Source: Nematostella vectensis (lineage: Eukaryota > Cnidaria > Anthozoa > Actiniaria > Edwardsiidae). Taken from it: a stretch of DNA of 64,000 nucleotides. The stretch is taken from NCBI RefSeq assembly GCF_932526225.1, contig NC_064040.1, positions 1,865,501 to 1,929,500 of the forward strand, written 5' to 3'. The notes below the pieces were generated by a model. That model was not told the DNA's origin, did no database searches, and saw only the letters and a list, made by a program, of their open reading frames with translations. A program made the translations under genes and the position numbers. Shown here in pieces: positions 47,506 through 60,879 of the stretch (positions are counted from its first letter, which is position 1; the number at the start of each line of letters is the position of its first letter).

Positions 47506-50500
47506 TCACATGACGGTTTTATCATCGACGTTGCAATTATTGTCATTAGTTTTGTCTCCCGTTATAAACATGTGTACAGATTTCTTTGAAGACATCATAT
47601 GTTGGCAGCGTTGCGGACCCACGATTCCCGACAGTCTGTGCGAGTCGTACTTTGTATACAAGATAGTACACGTGATCGGAGAGCTAGAGGCTGATTGGTT
47701 GTTGGAGCCTGTGTCTAGGAAATTCAGGATTTCCGGGTAAAAGTGCGCGTAGTGAGGCAGCTCGTAAAATATGATATTCTTGATCCCTCGTAATCTGTAT
47801 CTTAAAAAAACAAGAATGTACATTTAGTTAACTTGGGAGCGCGGGATCCGGGGGGGGGGGGGGGGGTAAATAAAATAAAATATTATTCTGCGAAAATTAC
47901 AATGGAGACATGATCAAATGCGAGTGAGTTAATGTGTAAGCATCGACACTGAAGATGGTACCACGGTTCTAATACGACCCCAATACAGGTGAACGATGTG
48001 CGTTAAGGGATCTCCGTAATACGACCCCAATACAGGTGAATGATGTGCGGTAAAGGATCTCCGTAATACGACCCCAATAAAGGTGAATGATGTGCGGTAA
48101 AGGATCTCCGTAATACGACTCCAATACAGGTGACCGATGTGCGGTAAGGGACCTCCGTAATACGACCCCAATACAGGTGAACGGTGTGCGGTAAGGGATT
48201 TCCGTAATACGACCACAATACAGGTGAACGATGTGTGGTAAGGGATCTCCGTAATACGACCCCAATACAGGTGAATTATCTGGGACCTCCGTAATACGAT
48301 CCCAATACAGGTGAGCGATGTGCGGTAAGGGAACTCCGTAATACGACCCCAATACAGGTGAACGGTGTGCGGTGAGGGACCTCCGTAATACGACCCCAAT
48401 ACAGGTGAACGATGTGCGGTAAGGGATCATCGTAATACGACCCCAATACAGGTGAACGGTGTGCGGTAAGGGATTTCCGTAATACGACCCCAATACAGGT
48501 GAACGATGTGCGGTAAGGGATCATCGTAATACGACCCCAATACAGGTGAACGGTGTGCGGTAAGGGATTTCCGTAATACGACCCCAATACAGGTGAACGA
48601 TGTGCGGTAAGGGATCTCCGTAATACGACCCCAATACAGGTGAACGATGTGCGGTAAGGGACCTCCGTAATACGACCCCAATACAGGTGAACGATGTGCG
48701 GTAAGGGACCTCCGTAATACGACCCCAATACAGGTGAACGATGTGCGGTAAAGGATCTCCGTAATACGACCCCAATACAGGTGAAAGATGTGCGGTAAAG
48801 GATCTCCGTAATACGACCCCAATACAGGTGAATGATGTGCGGTAAAGGATCTCCGTAATACGACCCCAATACAGGTGAACGATGTGCGGTAAGAGGTTTC
48901 CATAATACGGCCCCAATACAGGTGAACGATGTGCGGTGAGGGACCTCCGTAATACGACCCCAATACAGGTGAACGATGTGTGGTAAGGGTGAACGTTGTG
49001 CGATGTGGTACCTCCGTCTTGACGTCGTTATCCGAGAAAATGAGGGATTCACAGTCGCCCATTTAAAGACCCAGGTTTTTAAACCAAGGTATTCTAGGGT
49101 GGCTATTGAGTGGCTTACCTGTAGAAAAAGTAGAAGCGCTCCGTGTAGAGAAGAAAAGGCCTGGAGCCATCGAAGAACCTTGTCCGGGCGCGAGTGACGT
49201 CACCACGCTTTGTGTACCTGCCCGAAACCATGGCAACGTCAATACCTTAAGCAATCCCGTGACACAAAAAGAATTCAGAATTTCTCTAAAAGGTTTATAC
49301 CATGGCGGAATGGGACGTGGGTGAGGTGTGGGGAAAAAGCAAAGCCAACGGATTAGTGTAATGCTCTTAAATATATGTTTTCATATAATATCTTTAAAAA
49401 GGCCATGAATCTGACTTGCTTGGCCGTTTGTTCTGAATAATGATATTTTTAGGGTGGAACCAATGAAATTTGCCAATAGAAGCAAACTGTTTGGCAATAA
49501 AAGCAAGCTGTTTTTCATTGTATGGTTGACTGAATTAGTTTGCTACTGAGACTTACACCTCATTTGTATTTGTGGTAGTAAAAGTTACTCACTCTGATAT
49601 CTGAGCAAATGGTATCTCATTCCGGCGGAAATGATTCCTAAGTCGGACGAAGTCAAAATAAGAGGGTACAAAGATGGCGGTGTGGCCCATCATTGGACCC
49701 TGGAAGTCTGGCAGGATCTGCAGAGAGTAGAAGTGAGACGGGTTATGTATTGGCAAGAGCGGGACGGTTCACCTATTGGCAGAGGCGAGGCAGGTCTTTA
49801 TTGGCACAAGCGGAATAGGTTGTGTCTTAGCAGAAGTTAGATTATGCAGTGGCGAGCTTGTTAGTTGCAGACCCTTTGGGACGATTGGAAAATATTCGGT
49901 AGGACCTACAGGGAACAGAAGCGAGATAGGTGGATGGCTTGACATGATGGCAAACATGACACGAAGCTTCAAATAAGCCCATTTCACATCTAACAAGGCA
50001 GAAAAGTTCTTACTTAGTACTTAGTGAGTAAATAGCAAACAAAATATCAAATGCGACATTTTGTAAAGTTTCATTGAAATTTGAGCTTATCGTCCCTGGC
50101 GCACGTTTCTCGAAACGACCAAGAATTCTCGGGCCCGAATACTTTATTTTGAATTTTTGCTAAAAAAAATTCGCATGTTTTCCTTTTGGAGAACCGCTTT
50201 CATGTTTAAAAAAGTTTGAACTTCCTCTTGGTTTGTATTCTTAATGATTACGCTCAATAGGGCTATTTTCGAAATTTTGCTGAAGCCAAAAAGTTACCCG
50301 AAAAGTCTCGGGTGACTGCGAGGTCCCGATAACTTTCTTAATATTTAAGCCATGTGAATTTGGCCCGAGAAGTTTGGGAAATATCAAAATCTATAAAGAG
50401 GATTATTCTGCACATGAATTTTTGTGGTAAAATACGATGTTTGACGATATTTCAACACATTTAGATACCATACATTTTATAGGAATTATCCTGCTTTTCA

Positions 50501-53500
50501 GAATTTGAGGCATACGACGTTTTCGGGCCCGAGAATTCTCGGGTGTTTCGAGAAACGGGCGCCTGAGCCCATACATAGCGCAGGGATGATCAAGGAAAAA
50601 ACATCTTACAAAGCCAAAACCTGGGTATATGCATTTCGGCCTTGCGTTATTTGTGTTTTGTAAATCATTCCGGAATACAAGGAACCTATTTCTGGAAATT
50701 TTGTCTTTTTTATCTATCTCGAATTGAGAATTTTCGAGGTTTTCCTGTCATTTCGGATGGCTTATATGCGCCAATACCTCACTGAATGTTGTTAATTACC
50801 TCGTTGATGAAGGTGCTAAACCTCGTGTCGGGCGACTCGCCAATAGACTGACACGTGATCCGATGGAACACCTGGTAGAAGAAGGTTAATGAGCCATAAG
50901 ACTGACACGTGATCCAATGGAACACCTGGTAGAAGAAGGTTAATGAGCCAATAGACTGACACGTGACACGATGGAACACCTGGTAGAAGAAGGTTAATGA
51001 GCCACTAGACTGACACGTGATCCGATGGAACACCTGGTAGAAGAAGGTTAATGAGCCATTAGACTGACACGTGACACGATGAAACACCTGGTAGAAGAAG
51101 GTTAATGAGCCAATAGACTGACACGTGACACGATGGAACACCTGGTAGAAGAAGGTTAATGAGCCAATAGACTGACACGTGATCCGATGGAACACCTGGT
51201 AGAAGAAGGTTAATGAGCCATTAGACTGACACGTGACACGATGGAACACCTGGTAGAAGAAGGTTAATGAGCCATTAGACTGACACGTGATCCGATGGAA
51301 CACCTGGTAGAAGAAGGTTAATGAGCCAATAGACTGACACGTGACACGATGGAACACCTGGTAGAAGGTTAATGAGCCAATAGACTGACACGTGACACGA
51401 TGAAACACCTGGTAGAAGAAGGTTAATGAGCCATTAGACTGACACGTGATCCTATGGAACATCTGGTAGAAGAAGGTTAATGAGCCATTAGACTGACACG
51501 TGACACGATGGAACACCCGGTAGAAGAAGGTTAATGAGCCATTAGACTGACACGTGATCCGATGGAACACCTGGTAGAAGAAGGTTAATGAGCCATTAGA
51601 CTGACACGTGACCCGATGGAACACCTGGTAGAAGAAGGTTAATGAGCCAATAGACTGACACGTGACACGATGAAACACCTGGTAGAAGAAGGTTAATGAG
51701 CCATTAGACTGACACGTGACACGATGGAACACCTGGTAGAAGGTTAATGAGCCAATAGACTGACACGTGACACGATGAAACACCTGGTAGAAGAAGGTTA
51801 ATGAGCCATTAGACTGACACGTGATCCTATGGAACATCTGGTAGAAGAAGGTTAATGAGCCATTAGACTGACACGTGACACGATGGAACACCCGGTAGAA
51901 GAAGGTTAATGAGCCATTAGACTGACACGTGATCCGATGGAACACCTGGTAGAAGAAGGTTAATGAGCCATTAGACTGACACGTGACACGATGGAACAAC
52001 CGGTAGAAGAAGGTTAATGAGCCATTAGACTGACACGTGACACGATGGAACACCTGGTAGAAGAAGGTTAATGAGCCACTAGACTGACACGTGATCCTAT
52101 GGAACACCTGGTAGAAGGTTAATGAGCCAATAGACTGACACGTGACACGATGGAACACCTGGTAGAAGGTTAATGAGCCATTAGACTGACACGTGATCCG
52201 ATGGAACACCTGGTAGAAGAAGGTTAATGAGCCATTAGACTGACACGTGACCCGATGGAACACCTGGTAGAAGGTTAATGAGCCAATAGACTGACACGTG
52301 ACACGATGGAACACCTGGTAGAAGGTTAATGAGCCATAAGACTGACACGTGACCCGATGGAACACCTGGTAGAAGGTTAATGAGCCATTAGACTGACACG
52401 TGATCCGATGGAACACCTGGTAGAAGGTTAATGAGCCATTAGACTGACACGTGACCCGATGGAACACCTGGTAGAAGAAGGTTAATGAGCCATTAGACTG
52501 ACACGTGACACGATGGAACAACCGGTAGAAGAAGGTTAATGAGCCATTAGACTGACACGTGACACGATGGAACACCTGGTAGAAGAAGGTTAATGAGCCA
52601 CTAGACTGACACGTGATCCTATGGAACACCTGGTAGAAGGTTAATGAGCCAATAGACTGACACGTGACACGATGGAACACCTGGTAGAAGGTTAATGAGC
52701 CATTAGACTGACACGTGATCCGATGGAACACCTGGTAGAAGAAGGTTAATGAGCCATTAGACTGACACGTGACCCGATGGAACACCTGGTAGAAGGTTAA
52801 TGAGCCAATAGACTGACACGTGACACGATGGAACACCTGGTAGAAGGTTAATGAGCCATAAGACTGACACGTGACCCGATGGAACACCTGGTAGAAGGTT
52901 AATGAGCCATTAGACTGACACGTGATCCGATGGAACACCTGGTAGAAGGTTAATGAGCCATTAGACTGACACGTGACCCGATGGAACACCTGGTAGAAGG
53001 TTAATGAGCCATAAGACTGACACGTGACACGATGGAACACCTGGTAGAAGGTTAATGAGCCATTAGACTGACACGTGATCCTATGGAACACCTGGTAGAA
53101 GAAGGTTAATGGGCCAATAGACTGACACGTGACACGATGGAACACCCGGTAGAAGAAGGTTAATGAGCCATTAGACTGACACGTGACACGATGAAACACC
53201 TGGTAGAAGGTTAATGAGCCATTAGACTGACACGTGACACGATGGAACAACCGGTAGAAGAAGGTTAATGAGCCATTAGACTGACACGTGACACGATGGA
53301 ACACCTGGTAGAAGAAGGTTAATGAGCCACTAGACTGACACGTGATCCTATGGAACACCTGGTAGAAGGTTAATGAGCCATTAGACTGACACGTGATCCG
53401 ATGGAACACCTGGTAGAAGGTTAATGAGCCATTAGACTGACACGTGATCCGATGGAACACCTGGTAGAAGAAGGTTAATGAGCCAATAGACTGACACGTG

Positions 53501-56500
53501 ACACGATGGAACACCTGGTAGAAGAAGGTTAATGAGCCAATAGACTGACACGTGACACGATGGAACACCTGGTAGAAGGTTAATGAGCCATTAGACTGAC
53601 ACGTGATCCGATGGAACACCTGGTAGAAGAAGGTTAATGAGCCATTAGACTGACACGTGACACGATGGAACACCTGGTAGAAGAAGGTTAATGAGCCATT
53701 AGACTGACACGTGACCCGATGGAACACCTGGTAGAAGAAGGTTAATGAGCCATTAGACTGACACGTGACACGATGGAACACCTGGTAGAAGGTTAATGAG
53801 CCAATAGACTGACACGTGACACGATGAAACACCTGGTAGAAGAAGGTTAATGAGCCATTAGACTGACACGTGATCCTATGGAACACCTGGTAGAAGAAGG
53901 TTAATGAGCCATTAGACTGACACGTGACACGATGGAACACCCGGTAGAAGAAGGTTAATGAGCCATTAGACTGACACGTGATCCGATGGAACACCTGGTA
54001 GAAGAAGGTTAATGAGCCATTAGACTGACACGTGACACGATGGAACAACCGGTAGAAGGTTAATGAGCCATTAGACTGACACGTGACACGATGGAACACC
54101 TGGTAGAAGAAGGTTAATGAGCCAATAGACTGACAGTGACTCTAAACACCTTTGTTATAGGGCAGGGCAGTAGCAGGCGTGGGGCACTGGGGGCATGTGC
54201 CCCCCCCAATATTTTCAAAAATTATAAGCAAATTAACAGTAGGGACGTGGCTGTGCCCCCAATATTTTCTTCTGTATTGTGCCCCCCCCCCCCAATCTCT
54301 GCTATAGCCTACAAAAACCATCGTTTCGAGCGGATAAAAAAAATTTAATTTTTAAGAAAGTTGACCAAGGTTCACTTATTTCTAGAGGCTTTGAAGTGCT
54401 TATAAACTTTTTTGGAGCCAGTACCAAAGCATTTGATCATTTAAAGTGGCTAGAAAAACGGACGGACGAAGTCGTTCAATAATGCCATAGTAGAACTAAA
54501 ATGCAAAATAATAATGACGCCAAACAAACAACGCAAAAAAACCTTAACCTGTGGAACTTGCGTCACGACTTGAGATATGGTGCCGGAGACGTCCTTCGGG
54601 CACGTTCTCCCCTTTCCAGCAAAGTGTAGACAATTGTTAAGGTACTTTTCTATGTTTTATTAGCACAAACTGTATGTCTGGGCTACCTGTGATAAATCTA
54701 GTATGATACAGATGAATTAAGAGAGCTAGATACACGGGACAGCGACAACAATGCTAGTACCTTTCATAGAGAGGTTAACAAGAAAAGGAAAGATACAGAA
54801 AAAATTGTATACCACACAGTGAAACTTTTCATCACATTTTTAAGTTATAAGTGGCGTGGCAAATTAAGTCAGTGCCCTTGTTTATTTTCTTATATCAATG
54901 GGAAATTAGAACGAATAACAAGGATGTTCTGGTTGCTATAGGTAAGAGAATTATTTAGGTATAATAATATAGTGTTATTCGAGTGACCAATATTTGGGGA
55001 CTTGGGGAAATGGGCAATTCAAAGAGGTGTGTAAATTTGAATGTATAAAAGGATATTGTGACAGTATGAGTTGAATAATGAGTTCAATTCAGGTGAGGGA
55101 AAACTGCTGATCACTAGCGTTTGTCGGTAATACTTGGACCTGTACAAAATAGAGAACAACGAAAGTGAGCAACAGACAGGAGTTGTCATAGATTAACATG
55201 TACATAAAAGAGAACAGACAAATCCGACGTAACGGAAGGACAGACAGACAGAAAAACAAATGGGACCATAGAAAGAGAGAAGGGCGGGTCTTGGACTGGC
55301 TCCACTCACCATCCGTTCAGGCACCAATTCCTGACACGCGAGAAGTCAACATCATGTGCAGCCTTAGGCTGGAGATGGAGATGGTCGAACACGTGCTGAG
55401 GGGTACACAAACACAACAAGAATTCAAAGATGGGATGGTGGAACATATGCCGAAGGTCTGCACACTTCACTAAGTGCTATTTAATCACGCTAGCATGTCT
55501 CCGTTACCTGGACATGTTCCCAGTTCTGCATGAGAAAAACATCTGCCTGGTCCAGCACCACCACCTCGAGTGACGACAAGAAGTCAAAATCACGTGACTT
55601 GTCCCTTGTCAATCAAAGAAAACTCATTCAGTGTGTACACATGGGCTACAAGAGCCATTAGGGATAAAACATCACAATGGTGTGACCTGTGCCTTTAACA
55701 ACAAATAAACAATGGAGGAACGAGTGACGATGACTTGAAGTAGCAGTTGCCGTTCAATGATGAACACTACCGCAACCTAAGCAGGTTTCTGCTTTAAGCT
55801 AACCAATTGAGTGGATCTTTTAATAAAGTGTAATTTGGGATATCTATATCCTTACCTAATCCACCCATGACACTTAAATACCTAACTATAAAGAATCTTC
55901 CTAACACGAGTAAACCAATTCCCTAGGTTCTACTTCGTCTTTAACCAGTTTCAATTCCTTACCCTTCACTTCCAATAATTGTTCGAAGGCCGAGAGGAGA
56001 AGCAATGATGATGTCGCTTGAATAGAACTCACTGTACAGCTTCACCGCCTTTCTCATGACAGACACACCAACACGGAAACAATCATCTATGTTTCCTGCG
56101 AACATGAACTTGAAGTCGTCGGGCTGGTGAGAGCGCTTGGTGTCTTTATGATCTTCCTCCTCCGTGTACTCATCATAGAATCTCTTTTTATTCATAACCT
56201 GGCCCTAAAGAATGATAATATATATATATATAGTATATAATTTACTTTTTAGTATTAATTAAGGAGGATGAGGGGCAGAATTATTTCATATAGAGTAATA
56301 TTTATTTAATTTGTATCGGTAGGTGTAATTTTGCAGTCAAGCTAATGTTAAAAGTTACATAGAGTATAAATGTTCTGACATGCTTTGTGATTATTAGCCA
56401 CAAGGTTATTTACAGCACCACAGACAAACAAATAAAATGGATAATACCAGTCAATTAGTGTGAGATCTGGCAGTAAGATGATGGGCTTGCAAAGCTACTG

Positions 56501-59500
56501 AATTATATTTTTGGGATAAATAAATGACAGACTTTGGATAACATTTGGTGTTGATGCCTATCTTTATGTCCTTTATGCTTTGGGGTATAATTTCTTTAAA
56601 TATATTTTTAGGCAGGGGGAATCCCTCCAGCAAGTCATTACATATCAACTTGAAAATAAACCTTTCACATTTTCCCATTGAAACTATTACATGCAAGACA
56701 AATCCAAAAGATTGATTAATTCTCCCAACTGCTGCCAGTAGTCTTGTACCAAGAAAGTTCAAGGCCTACAGGGTAAAGAGGAGATTACATGGAAGAGAAC
56801 TTTTCTAAATGCAAATGCATACAAATGAACAAAAAAAAAATGATCAAATTGGTTAATTTGCATGCACTTGGAATGGGTTGGTCCTAGGACTAAGCCTTAA
56901 CTCATACCTCCCCATCTGGCAGCAAAAGTTTGATAATGAGCTCCACCACGCGAAGTGCAGCGTCTCTGAATGGCACAAGAATCAGCACCTTGGGTCTGGT
57001 AAGTCCTTGGTCTCTATACTCCCTGCAAATAGCATTACACAATTTTAGCATTGGCTAGCATTTCTAACATGGTAGTAACATGACTCTTCATCACTTTTAT
57101 ATATTCCTAGCAAAAAGCATACCAAGACGTTGATAAAGGACTAACTAATGGTGTCTTAAGATAATTTCCAGCAAATAGGATACCAGAAAGTTTACAGATG
57201 TATGATGCTCACAAACACACTTACTCTGGTTTGCGCTCCTCCTTCTGAGCTTGTACAATTTTAGCATTGCTCTTTAGAACCCGGGACCGTGTCCTATAAA
57301 CACATGCAACATTAGCAGGGGGCGGTTGTTTCACCAACATTGTGAAGACGAAGTGAGGCTTGATGCGCTGGCAAAATTAATCTTATAGATGTGGGCAAAA
57401 CAACAATATGGGTGAAAGCACCAGTCACTAGGAGGGGTTACAGGAGAAGGGGGGAGATACAGGAGGGTAGCAAGGGGGCAGCAGAAAAGAGACAGGAGAA
57501 GAGGAATAGCAGGGCATTAGAAAATACAGGAAAGGGGTAATAGGGCAGGTATAAGAAAATACAGGGGATGGGAAATAAGGAGCATGCACATATATTTTAA
57601 AAACATAAGTTTAACAAAATCATCAACTTACTTAAGGATGTGATTGACGGCATGAAGGCAGTACAATCTCCGTATTTCCTCAGCATTTTCAAATGTGCGA
57701 TGATGGTAAAACAGGTCCTTCAAAATTGAAAGGTAAACAAATTATCTACTGCGGCTAAGGAGAACAAAGGAAACACCAAGAAAGGCTGATGTAACACCCT
57801 TGCCACTAGGCACTACATAGCCAGAGTATAGCAAGAGTAAGTCTATTTTGAGGGGGGAAATCACACATAAAGTCAAGCTTCATGTACAGTACTGGAAAAA
57901 AGCAAAACTTCCAAAGATTGGCAAGCTAAAATAGAACCCAAATTTAATATTACTAGTGAGCAACTCGGGGTTACAACACATGGACTCTTGAGTGCCGCCC
58001 TGCTGTATGAATACATATCGAGTTCTATCTGTCATCAGGCATACATCACTACGGAGCAACATGAGAAGTATACAATATAGGGTTATATACCTTGACTTAT
58101 AACATTTTGACCCCACTCATCCCCTCTGCTGCCACCATCCATAGCTATAATTACCTGATAACTATTGATGTAATTGAAGAGATTGCTTTGCAAAGCAGAT
58201 AGGGATGCTAGTAAATAAATAAAAACAAACAGTGTATTATTAAAACAATTTCATGTAAGGGTTTTTAACACGCAAAGAATATTTGTTTTAACATAAGTTC
58301 TTTTGTTATTAGTATAGGTAATCATACAGTTTTTGAGTTCAATTTGGGATTAATTTGCACGAGTGAGTTTTTGAAAAAGTATCATTATTGCATGAGCCGT
58401 CTTCGGCAAGTGCAATTTGAGCTTTTTGAAAAACTCACAAGTGCAAATTTATCCCGAATTGAACAAGAAAACTGTATGATTACTTATTAATAATATACAT
58501 GTACAAATTAGGATTAAGTCAAGTTTTTTGTTTAAAACACAGTAAAACAGTGCACGCTCTTGCCAAAACTGTCAACAGTGGGCACGGCGAGTTGTGAAAA
58601 TTGAAAACTTTTGGATCGAAATCCTAACAATTTTCATGTCTTTTCTCGCTTTTTCTTTCTAATGTTTGAATTGTTTTTATCAAAAAAGGTTTTGAAAATT
58701 GTGTAGAGTATTATACAGTATCTATCGTGTAAGAAAATACTAATTTTTTGTGGATTTTGACTTTTTCTGCACTGGTGTTACATGAAAATCGCACTGCTCT
58801 TAGCCAATCAGAATCAAGATATTTGTGCATGTATATTATTATATACATATGTAATACAGCTTATTCAAAGCTTTTCTAATAAGCCTACAGTAAACCCAAT
58901 GACCAGTCATTGATGAATGCATGCAAATTTTAAGCTTTTTAGAAATGTATGAAAATTCAAAAAATTCAATGTATGGGCATATCTAATTAAACTACAAAAG
59001 CGCATAACCTCCCGGGATCTGCTTTATATCCTTCGTCAACAACTGAACTGACACACCGTGTCTACATTTGACGTCACACAGCCTCGTTTATGAATAATCA
59101 AGGGTCAAAGTTAGGAGTGGAATAATTGGGCAACTTTGGCGACAACGCGCTGATTAAATCTGTAGCAAAAAGAGCTATTGATTATCCATGGCATGGTGTG
59201 ACAGAAGTGTACCTTTAATTCACATATTTAGAGTAAGTTGGGGTGAAATTTGATTGCGAGATATCGGGGATTGAAGTTGTGTAAACATTAGAGGCAGCGT
59301 GACAGCAATGACAGACAAAGAGCAAATAGAGCCGCGTATGGCAACCAATCACATTGCACGCTCTACAGGCTGCAGGAAAACCCCTCGGCGCTCAAATGTC
59401 ATAGCGCTAGTCGTGCAAGTGAAGGAAGATGCCTAGACCAAGCAAGCTTGCACTGAAGAAAAGAAGAGCGCGGAAAAGGTAAAAAGACTGCTAATGGAGA

Positions 59501-60846
59501 CAACTATCTGTTTTGGACTTTCTCCCTCGCTTAGCCTTCATCTAAGGAAGCCAAGGATTCTTAATCTTGACAAAGTTTACAACTATACAAATTTATTTTG
59601 AATGCATATAAAGTTGAAAGAAATAAATACAGATAAATCTCTAATAAAATGTGCTGACCGAATGTAGATAATAATACTGACGTGCTTGTATGCTAATTAG
59701 AGGAAAAAGCCGTAAAACTAAGTTCCCTGGATGTTGATCGCAAGACTTTGAGCTAAGTAAACAGGAATATGGGATTATTGATGCCTTCGAGAATAATGCA
59801 ACACTCGTTCGAATTGGGTTTTTTCCTTGAATATCTGGCAGAGTATTTAAGATTCTGGTGTTTTTTTCGCTAACATCTAGATTGCGCCTATTGTCATCGA
59901 ATGGCATAATAAGACAATTTCGCCTGAAATGTAGCCATTTGGGTCTACGGTATCGTTAAAAGCACTCACTGGCCCAAAAAAATATTTTACATAACTCATC
60001 TCCTTACCTTTTCCTGACGCATTGTAGAGATTATCCCAAGTTTTAATGAGCTTTGCCTTTACCTGAAACAAAATACAACCCAAAAAAACAATAAACCGTG
60101 CTGGCCATTCAGGCACTGAACTATTCAAGCTTGGATAGCTTTTGGGAAATTATGGTTGTGTGATGGCACAATCAAACACTGTAAATGAGATATTCTGAGA
60201 TTGCAGTGGTAGCTGAGAAAGTACTTACACTGGAAAGGTCAGCAAACTACTCTATTTTCATTTATAGCAAAAAAATACCATTATTTTCAACCAAGTGTTG
60301 TTAATTCCCTTATTCCACTACCCCTACTTAGACCAACTAGTTATTCTACGGCTTATCTGTGTAGATTTTCTAGTCATACCACTTTCCTTGAAGATATTCT
60401 TTCTTGAAGTTTCAGCCAAAAATTTCAGTTGAAATTTAGCAAAAAGCATATGGTAGAGGAATTAAATATACCCCCTTCCCTAATTAATTGATAATAAAAA
60501 AAACAGCAACAAAAGCTATGTATCAGTACTGCACCTTGTGATGGCTCAGTGATAAGTTTTTCATCTTTGGAACCTCTACTAATGGCACTTCAAGCACTGG
60601 TTTACAAATCATCATTTTGCCCACTTCTCCATCCTGACAAACCAAAAAACAATGTGAAAAAAACCTTTTTCAGTACATGAGGAGATGTGGATTTACTTAC
60701 CATTAGTGTAACTCGTTCAAAGGCGTCCTTGCTATCTAATTTGGCCTGAATAACATCATCTAAGTCTTGTTCATAGTGAACTGAAAATGGATCGGGATGT
60801 CTTGTTTGTTTATTGTCATGTCGTTTATCATTAACATCATCATCGG

Positions 60847-60879
<33 letters not shown>

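Noticed and set aside
1950-48990. Possible kinship of the two 47-bp arrays (2-12.7 kb and 48-49 kb)
   Set aside because: They share only the period; I saw no common sequence on either strand beyond a few bases.
47929-49062. Several overlapping minus-strand ORFs of 71-258 codons (HLYWGRITE repeats)
   Set aside because: The 47-bp period makes all three frames show the same shifted peptide; the array lies in the last UTP25 intron.
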